From positions 992,001 to 1,056,000 of the forward strand of contig OX595989.1 in NCBI GenBank assembly GCA_951394045.1: 64,000 bases of DNA, in the 5' to 3' direction. The notes beneath the pieces are model-generated. The model was not told the origin of the DNA and did no database searches. It was given only the letters and a program-made list of their open reading frames with translations. The position numbers and the translations under genes are program-made. Position 1 is the first letter of the stretch, and each line of letters starts with the position of its first letter. The DNA is from Nitzschia sp. DOCU1 (Eukaryota; Bacillariophyta; Bacillariophyceae; Bacillariales; Bacillariaceae). Of the stretch, positions 30,896-40,872 are shown piece by piece.

Positions 30896-32252
30896 TCATT
30901 GATCTGCTGCCGCAAGAATGCGAATGGATTCTTGGGCAATCATGGCTTCTTCGTCCGTCGGAATGTCTAGAATTACGGGCCATGCACCTTCCAACGAAAT
31001 CACACCGTTTGAATTGGTTCCGTCGGCCTTGTTGCGTTCGTCATCAAGCTTTAGCGAGGGAAGAATCTTGGACAGTTGTTCAATAGTCCTTTGACGAATC
31101 TCTGCCGAGTGTTCACCGATACCGGCCGTAAATATAATGGCATCCAGTGGGCCTTCCAACGAAATCAAATATTGCGCAATATGTTGGGACAGATGATAGA
31201 CAAACATGTCAACCGCCAGTTTTGCTTCCATGTCGCCAGCACCGGCGCGCTTGAGCAACTCTCGCATGTCATTCTCTCCGTCATGAGTCATACCCTTGAG
31301 ACCAGATTTCTTGTTGAAATCGTCCAAGACTTTGTCGACGTCTTTATTCTCCAGCTGATGGACCGCAAACGAAACTAACGACGGATCGACATCGCCGCAC
31401 CGCGTTCCCATCATAAGACCCGACAGGGGAGTAAACCCCATGGATGTGTCCATGGATTTATCGCCAGACACGGCTGTTACGCTGGCACCATTTCCCAAGT
31501 GACAAACCATCATTTGGAAAGGTTCTTGATGATGATGATGATTGTTCGTCGATGATAAATGTCTCAAAGTCTCCGTCGCTTTTTGAGCTACATATCGAAC
31601 ACTGGTACCATGGAATCCAAATTTACGCATATCCCTAGCGCGATATTCTTTTGGCAACGGGTAGGTGTAGGCTTTCTCTGGAATGGATGCATGAAAGGAA
31701 GTATCAAATACCGCGACATTGGGTGTACTAGGCAACATTTTTCGCATGGCTTCAATGCCTGCCACATTGTGAGGATTGTGGCTGCAGATTTTAGAAATGG
31801 GGAACATTATCATTAGCCGTGAAAACACTTCAAAAGCATTTGTACTGTGTCACCCCCTGTTCAAGGATATTTACTTACAGTGGGGCTAGATGAGACACGG
31901 ATTTGATTTGCTCGAGTGACTTGTCGGTCACAAGCGCGGAATCCGAAAATATTGTTCCGCCATGCACAACTCGATGTCCCACTGCCACGAGGTCATCAAG
32001 CATTCCGATTGACTTGATGTGATCAATGATTTTTGACAAGGCTTCGCCATGTTCAAACACTTGGCTTTGTTGATCCTTTTCCACGTCCACTTTGGGTTTC
32101 CCGACGTGCTGAATGTGAATGGAAGCCTCGGGTGTCGACAGGCGCTCGGCCAAAAAGGAAACCAGGGTTTCTTCTTCGCGGATGACGGAGGCTTTCAGAG
32201 ACGAGGACCCCGCATTGAGAGCAAGTACAAGCTTTTGACAAGAAGGGGGCAT
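30896..32252 (-). CDS. ackA: Acetate kinase
   Basis: Two exons, 32252-31879 and 31781-30896, joined in phase 2 over a 97-nt GTAAGT...CTGCAG intron, encode 419 residues, close to the bacterial length. The enzyme interconverts acetyl-phosphate + ADP and acetate + ATP. Visible signatures are the N-terminal LNAGSSSLKASV, GHRVVHGG, LAPLHNPHNVAGI spanning the splice, VFDTSFHA, CHLGNGASVTAV, GLMMGTRCGDVDPSLV and FTAGIGEHSAEIR. There is no obvious signal peptide, so cytosolic or mitochondrial placement is undecided. With a phosphotransacetylase or phosphoketolase elsewhere it would run overflow or fermentative acetate metabolism. Neither partner is in this window. Confidence 0.95.
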
Positions 32253-33965
32253 CGTGACTATTGGATTGTTGTTTGGCTATTGTTACGTCCTGGAAAGATA
32301 TCATATGATGCCGACGACAGATGGTTGGAATTTTGGCAAAATCGGAAGCCATCGGGCTTCGCATTCTTCCTCAATTCCTTTTGGGGGACGACCAAAAGTA
32401 ATCCCACCCTCCCCTTTCATTGAATCGAGTCGTGTGTTGAAAACGCGAAGTCGTTCTAGTCGTGCGCAACGATTCGTAGTTTTCGTCTCATCCTCGTTCG
32501 GGTTGATGGTGGCGCAATGAAGTTCTCTATGGAACCATAGTGCGAATTCAGGCTCATCGACTTCACTACATTGGTTCTCGTAAGCTATCAACCGGCGCTT
32601 CTGTGCCACCTGCATACCAGATCGGGAGGGTGAGAAACGGTACTGCACTACTTCAAGTACAAGAACATTCTTATGGCTCCTGCAACAGGAGCAGCAGCTG
32701 CTGCCGGGACTTCTTGCTTCAGTGGTGGGAGAAGGATGATGATCATGTTGCCAAACTCAACAAGGATCGCTGCAATTCTTATTGAATCGTCTCCTTTATT
32801 TGACCCGCCAATTCTCTCCCGTTCTTGCCCCCGCCGCGTGCTGCCCTTGTTCTGTGGCCCCAGAACAACTACAATCTATGAGGAGGAATCGCAAGGCAAA
32901 GAAATATCATTTTTCCCATACCGCCGGTGAAGAATGTGACCAGTACTAGTACTAGTACTAATATTAAAGTACTAGTAGCTAGAGAGAAGAGAAGCTAAGA
33001 ACAGCAGGAGCCATTGAGATCGCCGCCAGCAGGCAGTTCTGTTCTGTTCCTTCAGTTTGTTGGTGTTGCTTTCGCCGCCGCCAGCAGGGGGAGCCGAAGA
33101 ACAATGACAGGAGTGGTACTAATCATGCGGAGGAACAAGCAAGAAACGACAAAAGAACTAGTACTAGTTACTACTGTATTGCTAGTAGTAAGCACTGCTA
33201 CTAAGAATAGCTGGTGTTCACAAAATTGAGGAGTTGTTTAGTTTTCATCGTCGTCAGCTATCATCTAGTACTGCTACGGGTAGTACTACGACCGCCGCCG
33301 GTGGAGAATTTAGTAGTCGACCCCGCCCGGCGCCGAGGAAGCAACAGTCCTGCACGAAGGCGGAGGAGGAGGTCCCGTAGTATCCATCTTCGTTGTTGAG
33401 AATTTGATTCGGCGGCAGTGCCATCCGGCGTTCGTGTTCCCCCTTCACTTGGTGGCTTGTTCTTCATTCCTTCTTCTTGCAAGCTGCTGATGCCTTGCTG
33501 GTTAGTAGTTGTATTGCAATTCCCTCAATCAAGCGTATTCTTCGAGACCCGGAAAGCTCTTAAAACCCAGCCCCAACTTCTTGTAATACCGTACAGTAGT
33601 TCGTTGTTAAAGCATCGAAGGCGGCCCTTCGATTCCCTGTGCTTCAATCAAAGAACAGGCTTCCCTACTTTCCGCGAATCCCAATTTCTCCAGCGTGGAT
33701 GGTATTTTATGGTGTTATTTCGGGTTCCATAGCAATCCACCTTCGCTGGCTCGCAGGCGTAGTATCACGGCGAACATCACAACACAAGTTGATTGTTCCA
33801 CGGAAGTAAGGGCATATGATTTTTGTGTCACTTCAACCGGGTGGGGCAAAGAACAAACAACACGAACGCGGTGATCATGGAAGTAGATCTTGCTGAAGAT
33901 GATATTTCTTTTGCATCCGTTCCCACAAACCAAGCGAAACCCACACAACAAAGACAACGAAAATT
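32253..33965. other. Gene-poor region with low-complexity sequence
   Basis: About 1.7 kb. It contains CTAGTA/AGTACT microsatellite stretches (32941-32990 and 33160-33300), GCCGCC-rich patches, and short frames (such as 32673-32930) with no recognisable domain. No gene accepted. Confidence 0.4.
32942..32959. repeat. Palindromic AGTACT/CTAGT microsatellite
   Basis: AGTACTAGTACTAGTACT is a perfect 18-nt palindrome and a short tandem repeat; a partial further copy follows at about 32970. Confidence 0.6.
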
Positions 33966-34400
33966 ATGATGATGTTTCAGACCAGTTCAATACAACCCTA
34001 TCAATGTCCTGCTACAGAAGCGCTCTCTTCGATCTCTGAACACCGCGAAGGAGCGATTTTTTGCGAGGCTATTAGAACCACCAAGCTGACTATCAACTAC
34101 GCCGTTGCGAAAGGCCACAAGCGCCCGCATGGCTTTGACATGAGCAACGTTTATACTGCTATGGAACGTATCGAAAGAGAGACTATCGATTTTCCACTAT
34201 TACAATGGCCGTCTGAAGACGCTTTGGATTCGAGTTTCCACCACGACGAGGACGACAGTGACAGACGGTACTATAACAAACGCATGGGAGAACCCATGGA
34301 CCCAGCAATGTCGAAGCGACAATGCCGTGGCCTATTGCGATCCCTTTCGTCAGCAGATCTCTCAGAGATGGTATCGAATCTTGAAAATGGGTCAATGTGA
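33966..34400 (+). CDS. Small hypothetical protein, paralog A
   Basis: A 144-residue protein of unknown function. Its C-terminal half carries FDMS, then IERETIDFPLLQWPS, an acidic His/Asp cluster, and KRQCRGLLRSLSS. The same elements, in the same order and at nearly the same total length, occur in the gene at 35900-36337, which is what supports both as real genes. The start is the first of three consecutive ATGs. No signal peptide or membrane segment. The basic KR..C.GL.RS element after an acidic stretch could be a nuclear or docking motif, but this is a guess. Confidence 0.55.
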   Translation: MMMFQTSSIQPYQCPATEALSSISEHREGAIFCEAIRTTKLTINYAVAKGHKRPHGFDMSNVYTAMERIERETIDFPLLQWPSEDALDSSFHHDEDDSDRRYYNKRMGEPMDPAMSKRQCRGLLRSLSSADLSEMVSNLENGSM

Positions 34401-35899
34401 TTCATTTGAAGACGGACCGCACCACGCCGCCTCAGGGCCGCGTACTTCTTCTTGTTGGAGGAGGATTGTCCTGCTGCTGCTGCCGCCGCCGGCCCCTAAG
34501 GACAGTTATCATGATGTGGTGGTGGGCCACAATCAAGGTTTTCATCATGTATATAAGCCAGAAAATTGTATATACTGGCATATGGTGGCCATCTTGGAGT
34601 TTATTCCCTGACCAGCATGGCCCCCGCTGTGGTGGGGTGGAGTTACTACGACTATTCGATGATCGGATCATCGTGGTGGTACTAGCTACAACAAATTCGT
34701 TTCCCTTTTTGCCAACGGCATGGCGACAATCATGTACATACTCTAATGGAGATTTATAGACGCCTGCTTTCATCAGAATATTTCATAAAGTGTTGTTTGT
34801 TCATGTAGGGCGTAGCAACATCTCTCCAAACAAGAAGTTTGGCCAGCACGATCATGCCACGCGGCTAGTAGACGAACGTCTTTTCTTGTGCTCGGCGGTA
34901 CTGGGTAATGATACGGCAGCTCCTAGTATCTGTAAGGACTGTATGTTAAGCTCGCAAATGTAGCTGATGACGATCACATAGTAGATATTTGGTTTGCAAC
35001 AAAATGTTTGTTCCACCAGCAGCAGGATGGTGGTACTATAGCAAGGCCGCCTTCCCCCCTGTGCCGTGGCCGCCGTCGTTGTTGCTGGTAGTGTACTAAT
35101 GGTGGGGTGTAGGACCATAGTAGTTCGATCAGGGCCAGTTTGCAAGGTTCCAAGTTTCGGCAATGCACTTTTCGATCATTCATCCTCGGCGATCGACTCG
35201 TGGAAATCAAGTTTGCCTTTTCGGCTAGCGAGACTGCCGGGCGTGTATGAAAGCATCATCACCTCTCGGCCATCCATATATCAAAAAGCCGCGCAATCCG
35301 CTTGCCTGTTCTCCAAAATGTCTTGATTGAAATGCTGTTCAATTTGATATCCCCCAGGGCCTATCCAAATGCGAATTCACAAAATGTCGTGATAGATGGA
35401 GTCGAAATTGATACTCCCAGGGCCTATCCAAATGAGACTTTACTTCTCCTTCCAATTCAAGTTGGCGTAAATGTTGGGCCTTTCTTTGGGGAACCGGACA
35501 TGAATTGCACCTCAAAACCCGACATCATCATCACTTTCATTTATGCGTTTTGCATTTCCGGCTTCCAAAGTTCTGACAGCATCCGTTCGAAAGCCACATC
35601 ATACAGATCATCAAAATATTTAGCCCTCTCGGAATCGAAGTTCACGTCAGTTTGACCTCCGCGAGCGTGAATTCCGCGCCACGTCGGACCGATACCCTCG
35701 TTGCATTCCGTTCCCAAAGAAGATATCTTCTTGGTTGAAAACCCAAGAAGTAGACCACGCAAGCACGAGAGACGATCGATGGCAAAACGCATTGATGGAA
35801 CGTCGCATGATTGATGGTTGGCTGAAATCTTGACATTCTTCGTTCTCCGCAAACCTCCGTTTCAGCAGTCGGCACAAAATAGGAGAAGTTAAGCATACG
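34401..35899. other. Intergenic between two small paralogs
   Basis: About 1.5 kb. It includes a 19-nt exact direct repeat (35353-35371 and 35416-35434) and CTGCTG/CCGCCG low complexity near 34460-34495. Several 60-120 codon frames on both strands have no conserved feature. No gene accepted. Confidence 0.4.
35353..35434 (+). repeat. Pair of 19-nt direct repeats
   Basis: CCCAGGGCCTATCCAAATG occurs at 35353 and again at 35416, a period of 63 nt, each preceded by a GATA-containing sequence. Read in one plus frame the unit would encode PRAYPN twice, 21 residues apart. Confidence 0.7.
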
Positions 35900-36337
35900 A
35901 TGTGCAAATCAATACAAACCATGAAGGAAAAGTGCAGACCTTTGTTTCGCAAGGAGTCGTCCTTTGATGCATCGAGATCACTTGCCTCGAAGACGATGGA
36001 GTCGTTGGACTTGTGTCAGCGTTCGGAGGACTCGGAAACAAATGATCTTCGACGCATTCCATCTTCGAACTTCTCAAGCATGAAGAGGTCCCGTTGCCAA
36101 ATAGGCACCTTTGACATGAGTGGACTCAAGGAAGTGTCCAAACAAGTGGAGAGCTCAATTGCCTTCCCCGTCATCGAATGGCCCTCCTATGAGGGAGATG
36201 ATGATACTGATTCCGATGAGGATGTCTTCAAGCCTCAAGTCAAGCGACCGCGCCTTGGACTTGTACGATCAGCCCCCTCATTCAACCTGGTTGCCTTGGC
36301 AAGTTTGGACGACTCCAATGATACATTGTATGGATGA
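35900..36337 (+). CDS. Small hypothetical protein, paralog B
   Basis: A 145-residue protein paralogous to the product of 33966-34400. Its shared block is FDMSG, then VESSIAFPVIEWPS, an acidic run (DDDTDSDED), then KRPRLGLVRSAPSFNL. The N-terminal half is Ser/Lys-rich and not obviously conserved between the two. Both genes are on the same strand about 1.5 kb apart, so they look like an old tandem duplication. Function unknown. It is convergent with the methyltransferase gene. Confidence 0.58.
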   Translation: MCKSIQTMKEKCRPLFRKESSFDASRSLASKTMESLDLCQRSEDSETNDLRRIPSSNFSSMKRSRCQIGTFDMSGLKEVSKQVESSIAFPVIEWPSYEGDDDTDSDEDVFKPQVKRPRLGLVRSAPSFNLVALASLDDSNDTLYG

Positions 36338-36657
36338 TTCTTTTCGGGGACTCGCCATGCTCTAAGGATCGACCTACAACTATCCACCAGTATCAATCCA
36401 TTCAGCCCTACAAGTGTCAGTCCCATCAAGTTTTGGCGTTCAAAACTGGGGACGTACCAACCCGATCAACCATTATCGGCCCCCGCCTTTGTGCGTTAAG
36501 CGCACAGGGCGACCTCTCCAACAGAACCTTATTGCTAGGCATCATAACTACTTAAACCGAAGCCAGAGTTCATGTCGCAGATGTTGTTACTACAGCTATC
36601 CTCTACTAGATTAGTTCCTTAGGCTCATAATGCCCTAGAGATGACAATCTCTCGTGG
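36338..36657. other. Convergent intergenic spacer
   Basis: About 320 bp. Around 36378-36420 the plus strand could encode YQSIQPYKC, which resembles the SSIQPYQC near the start of paralog A and may be a relic. Nothing else. Confidence 0.35.
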
Positions 36658-38196
36658 TTACTTATTGGGATGAACGTAAAACAATGCTGCAGTCAGATAG
36701 TTGCCGGCAGGAAACGAAACAGGTGATTGTGTGTGGCATGGTGCAGCTCCGCTGACTCGGACAAGCGTGATTTCCCGCTTGGCTGCTAGACTAGCTTGTT
36801 GGACCATTTGTAAAAAGAACATTCCGCCATCCTTCTGTGTCATGGCCGCCGAGCAGGTACAAGTCATGAACAGTCCCCCTTCATCATCCACAAGCTTGAT
36901 GGCATCGCGGTTGAGAGAATGATATTTCCGACTAGCCTTGGCCAATCCCGATACGCTCGGTGCAAGTTTGGGTGGATCAAGCACGACGACATCAAAGGTT
37001 GTCTTGCACTTTCTCATGAAATCGGAAATGTCAGACTTGACAAACTCGATACTGCTCTCTTGGAGACCATTCAAATCTGCGTTGGTCCGGCAGGTATCGA
37101 TTGCTTCCTGCGAGGAATCTACACCAATAACGCTTGTTGCACCTTGTTTTGCCGCATTGAGCGAGAAACCCCCATGATAGCAACATAGGTCAAGCACTCG
37201 CTTTCCCCCGCAAAGTTGTGCAAGGTTCCATCGATTCTCTCGTTGGTCACAATATACACTCGTCTTTTGACCTTTCAAGTGAGGGAGGCACTGATACTTA
37301 ATTCCATTTTCTGTCCCTATGATTGGTGTAGCTTCAGTATCCTCGCTACCATCAACATTCGTATCATCATCATCATCCTCATCATCATCCGCTATCACCA
37401 AGCCGTCTTGCCGCAACCGCGATGGCGTCGTCTTCCAAATGAGCTCGTGATCAGGTAAGAGGCTTTGGAGACACTTGGAAATGGTCGATTGGTGGATTTG
37501 ACACCACGCTGCGGAGGACATGATTACCGCAACCTTACTTCCAATGACATCCACTGCGAGTCCAGACAAGCCGTCCCCTTCACCATTGATCAAGCGGTAC
37601 GTGTCAGTTGCCGCAGAAGGAAGGCCCAACGCTTGTCTCGTCTTGAGCGCCTTGGTCATTTGCCTCGTCAAAATGCATTCCAAAAATGCAGCATCACCAC
37701 CTGCAGTCGACCCTGTTTTGAGGGTACTGCCAGTCAATGCAGCATGCTGAAGTATCCGTACCCGATACATGGAATCTGGATTGTAGACACCCCACCCGAC
37801 CAGCTGAGTATTCTTATTGGAAGGGTCGTCACTCGCGGGCACATCGACTTGAACCAGATCCGCCGTACGGGGAGATTTCGACACTTTATCAATCGACCCC
37901 GAGAATACCAGTTGACTTCCATCCCGAAACGATTTGGATTGACGGTTTCGTTTCAAAAGAACCCGGGGCATTCCTTCTGCCGACGACGGATCTGGTCGGG
38001 AAGCCGCCGTCGTTTCGTCCATACTTGCGCCAAGGGTTGTAACAAATCTTGCTAATCGGGATCGCTCCAGGGATCTCAGAATACTTGTATGACGTCCGGA
38101 TGATGAACAAAATTGACCAAACGGCCTGAAGCTCGCCCCAGTGTGGATCCACATTACAAAGAGGAACAAGGCGAGGCCAGAAGAATTCTTCGCCAT
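36658..38196 (-). CDS. RlmI-like class I SAM-dependent rRNA methyltransferase, plastid-targeted
   Basis: A 512-residue single-exon protein. A signal peptide ends TGAS|FRPFGQ, the plastid import pattern. Residues about 77-150 are a PUA-like RNA-binding region. A central EEHD/RlmI-type segment (INGEGDGLSGLAVDVIG) follows, interrupted by an acidic insert (DDDEDDDDDTNVDGSEDTE) near 270-288. The Rossmann domain has motif I VLDLCCYHGGFS (334-345), GVDSS as the SAM acidic site, VVLDPPKLAP (405-413) and TCTCSAAM (445-452), with the Cys expected for 5-methylcytosine chemistry. E. coli RlmI methylates C1962 of 23S rRNA; the equivalent plastid rRNA position is the likely target here, by analogy. Confidence 0.87.
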   Translation of the reverse strand: MAKNSSGLALFLFVMWIHTGASFRPFGQFCSSSGRHTSILRSLERSRLARFVTTLGASMDETTAASRPDPSSAEGMPRVLLKRNRQSKSFRDGSQLVFSGSIDKVSKSPRTADLVQVDVPASDDPSNKNTQLVGWGVYNPDSMYRVRILQHAALTGSTLKTGSTAGGDAAFLECILTRQMTKALKTRQALGLPSAATDTYRLINGEGDGLSGLAVDVIGSKVAVIMSSAAWCQIHQSTISKCLQSLLPDHELIWKTTPSRLRQDGLVIADDDEDDDDDTNVDGSEDTEATPIIGTENGIKYQCLPHLKGQKTSVYCDQRENRWNLAQLCGGKRVLDLCCYHGGFSLNAAKQGATSVIGVDSSQEAIDTCRTNADLNGLQESSIEFVKSDISDFMRKCKTTFDVVVLDPPKLAPSVSGLAKASRKYHSLNRDAIKLVDDEGGLFMTCTCSAAMTQKDGGMFFLQMVQQASLAAKREITLVRVSGAAPCHTQSPVSFPAGNYLTAALFYVHPNK

Positions 38197-38656
38197 GCTA
38201 CCTATTGCTGATCGCCCGAGTCTTGAGAACTGTAGCGGGGAAATGTAATGTTCTCAAAGCTGCGAGCTACAAGTTGCAATGAAATAGTATATCGAACAGT
38301 AGCTCAAAGAGGCGAAAGTCGACCCTTTCTTTTTCTGTCGAAATAGTTGGTGATCCTTCCATCATCGGATGGAGATGATGTGATGGGTGTCGTTTCCGTC
38401 GTCCGTTTGGCTCTCTGCACGGGTGGCGGCTGGACCAGAAGATCTTTTGTTGATTTAGTCGAACGCGTCTAATTCAATCAAATCCTCCAAGAAAGATCTT
38501 TTCGGATCGTGCCTGGTTCCGAGAAGCAAGGCATTCGACCTTCGGATTGATTTGCTGGATGACGTTGGAACCCTTTGGCCTTTGGTGTTGACTGACTCAT
38601 TACAGTAGTTGCCAAAGTGACAACCCCCGTTCCAATCGCAGTGGTTCATTACATCG
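38197..38656. other. Divergent promoter region
   Basis: About 460 bp between the methyltransferase start and the membrane-protein start at 38657. A short minus frame at 38455-38760 overlaps the next gene and was rejected. Nothing else. Confidence 0.35.
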
Positions 38657-39403
38657 ATGACCATGGTGAAGCTGTGCCTCGTGTTCTTGCTTTTCGTCAT
38701 TCGCCCACTCGCACTGCAGGCGTTGTCGGCGCCACTAGATGTCGCCAGCACTGTTCTCAAGGATCATTCGGGGGCAGCCATTGGGCTCTTCAACAATATG
38801 CGGACTCCTGCTGCGCTGATAGCTGGAAGTCTGGTGCCTCTTGGTATTTTGAGTGCTCCAACGATCGAAAAGGAAGATTCCAAGATTCTCAAATTCACGA
38901 AAAAGGCCAATATTGTTCTGGGAGTGACATCACTGTTAAGCGAGGTGATAGCCGTCACCTATTCGAGTATTGCCATCAACAAGCTAGCAGAAGTTGATTC
39001 ACCGCTCACCCGGGGGGCGGCCGAGCTCATTGCCAGGAACTACGAACTAGCATGGCTAGGTACCAATATTCACTTTTTAGTTGGCCTCATGGGCTTTGGC
39101 CTAATTGTGGGGTCCAAAGCGTACTTTGCCTGTGGGTCGGGGATAGGTCGAGCAACGATTGGATGGGCGGTAGCTGCCTTTTTTCAGGCTCTTGCGATAG
39201 TCAACAAGGGCATTGCCGTTGGTTTTGGTCCTTCTGCCGACGCTTCGCGGTTTGCTAGCAACTTTTTCACTTTGATCGTTCGGTACTTATCTCTAATTGC
39301 GAAATCAGCCAACGGGGGCTTCTTTGCCATGGGAGCGATTCTAGTTAGTTTCTACGCCCTATACGAGACGATTCAGATATTTCGTAACGAAAAGGGAGAG
39401 TGA
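38657..39403 (+). CDS. Hypothetical multi-pass membrane protein
   Basis: A 248-residue protein with a signal peptide or first helix (VKLCLVFLLFVIRPLALQ, ending near ALQALSA), then about four hydrophobic segments: near 50-68, 86-107, 135-155 and 165-187, with a last one near 220-238. Between them are short charged loops (IEKEDSKILKFTKKAN). The glycine/alanine-rich helices and small size resemble plastid or endomembrane proteins of unknown function. I do not recognise the family. The stop lies 62 nt from that of the convergent BTB gene. Confidence 0.68.
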   Translation: MTMVKLCLVFLLFVIRPLALQALSAPLDVASTVLKDHSGAAIGLFNNMRTPAALIAGSLVPLGILSAPTIEKEDSKILKFTKKANIVLGVTSLLSEVIAVTYSSIAINKLAEVDSPLTRGAAELIARNYELAWLGTNIHFLVGLMGFGLIVGSKAYFACGSGIGRATIGWAVAAFFQALAIVNKGIAVGFGPSADASRFASNFFTLIVRYLSLIAKSANGGFFAMGAILVSFYALYETIQIFRNEKGE

Positions 39404-39465
39404 AACTAGCAAAAGTGGTTTGCTAAACAGTTATTCTTTCGCCTTGGCCCAATGAGCCGTATCTT

Positions 39466-40872
39466 CTACTCGTAGTACAAAGAGAATCGCTCAGATGCAG
39501 CACCGTCTGTAATAGATGACAAATCTTCGTCCCCTTGCGTCGTCTTGGACGCGTGCATCAAAAGTATTCCCAAAATGCTTGGTGACAGCTTCTTTAGCGC
39601 CCTCCAGTACAATTCGTCCGAATGAAACTTTCTGCGAAGACCTTCCCAGTCCGCCAACAGCGATCGAATGCATCGAGACTGTACCGACGAAAAGTTGTCC
39701 CTGTCTTTCCAAAAGCCCTTTTCTTGTTCCACAGTCAAGAATTGGAGAGCGGCTTCTTGGTCGATATGGGGAATATACTCTGGGCTGGTAAGATTGTAAA
39801 ACATTTCTCGCGAAATCTTGTCCTTGTTCGATTCCACAGATACGGCGACCAAGCAACTAATATTCTCCGAATCCACCTTGCTAGAGGATAGTCCCATTGC
39901 TTTTCGTTGTTTCAATACGTCCAGAAGCGTTTCTGCTTCCAAAACTTCTTGCTCGGCATAGTCCATTGTAGGCACATCACGCGCCCACGTTTCCATGCGA
40001 GATCGTTTTTTCATATCCTTTCGAGAAGCGGACGAAACCAATGAGCCCCAACTTGATTTTTTTGAAAGTTTTCGGCCTTTTGGAGATTCTGTAGGAGTAA
40101 CACTACCCACAATTTCTTGCGTGGCTGCTTCATAAAATTGTGCCACTCGTTCTTTGAGTGGTTGTACTTTAAAATAATCGGCAATGCGGTAGAGTGCTTG
40201 ACCTCGCTGGACATTGCTCAACAGCGCGACCTCTTCATCATAATTCTTGGCATATAAGAAATCGAGCAAGATTCCAAATGCCCGTGCTGCCATTTCATCC
40301 TCAATCACAATCCGACTTTGATTGTTGCCCGTTTCTTCCAAACACTCCATAAAGATTTGTTCAAAGAGAGGGATTCGATCAGCAGGAAGTTTATCCAATG
40401 CCGCGGTATCAATGTAATAAGAGTCTTGTTGTTCATCATCATATCGGGTTGTATTTCTGCTGTTGGCATCCCAGGAATCGCCCCTGGACCATTTCTTCTT
40501 GGTGGGATTTCGACGATAAACGTGAATGGTCCAGTTGCTGTTGGGACATTTGGCTGGATCTCGACTCCAATCATGATGCCGTTGCGATTCTGGAGGTTTT
40601 GAGAGCTTCGTGCTACTATGTCTAGTCATCTTGGTCTCTGCTTTTGATTTCTTTTGACTGCTGTTGACGGACGATTTCGTACAGTTGGAAAAGGAAACCC
40701 TTGGTTTAATGGAGGGAGGAGTTAAGTCTTCCTGTTTCGGCGAGCCTCGATGTTCTTTCTTTTGTAAGATAGTTGATGCTGCTCTCAGAATTTTGGGAGG
40801 AGGATCCTTATGGTAAAATGGGTTCAAAATGATAGTATCACTGTTCCAAGGTAGAAATTGAAATCGGTTCAT
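39466..40872 (-). CDS. BTB/POZ-like domain protein
   Basis: A 468-residue single-exon protein. The N-terminal 100 residues are Lys/Ser/Pro-rich and probably disordered. Residues about 115-250 resemble a BTB fold: WTIHVYRRNP strand, YYIDTAALDKLPADRIPLFEQIF, IVIEDEMAARAFGILLDFLYA and the terminal helices LLSNVQRGQALYRIADYFKVQPLKERVAQF. The C-terminal 200 residues are helical with Trp/Arg positions (SRCIRSLLADWEGLRRKF), a BACK-like position but without a clear match. BTB proteins mediate dimerisation and often serve as Cullin-3 adaptors; the substrate is unknown. Diatom genomes carry related BTB proteins with the same N-terminal pattern (family knowledge, not checked). Confidence 0.72.
   Translation of the reverse strand: MNRFQFLPWNSDTIILNPFYHKDPPPKILRAASTILQKKEHRGSPKQEDLTPPSIKPRVSFSNCTKSSVNSSQKKSKAETKMTRHSSTKLSKPPESQRHHDWSRDPAKCPNSNWTIHVYRRNPTKKKWSRGDSWDANSRNTTRYDDEQQDSYYIDTAALDKLPADRIPLFEQIFMECLEETGNNQSRIVIEDEMAARAFGILLDFLYAKNYDEEVALLSNVQRGQALYRIADYFKVQPLKERVAQFYEAATQEIVGSVTPTESPKGRKLSKKSSWGSLVSSASRKDMKKRSRMETWARDVPTMDYAEQEVLEAETLLDVLKQRKAMGLSSSKVDSENISCLVAVSVESNKDKISREMFYNLTSPEYIPHIDQEAALQFLTVEQEKGFWKDRDNFSSVQSRCIRSLLADWEGLRRKFHSDELYWRALKKLSPSILGILLMHASKTTQGDEDLSSITDGAASERFSLYYE

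Noticed and set aside
35302..35655. 117-codon frame containing the PRAYPN repeat
   Set aside because: Composition is not protein-like outside the repeat; the repeat itself is reported as DNA.
40305..40625. Frames on both strands inside the BTB gene
   Set aside because: Shadows of the coding frame; the BTB frame shows the conserved fold.
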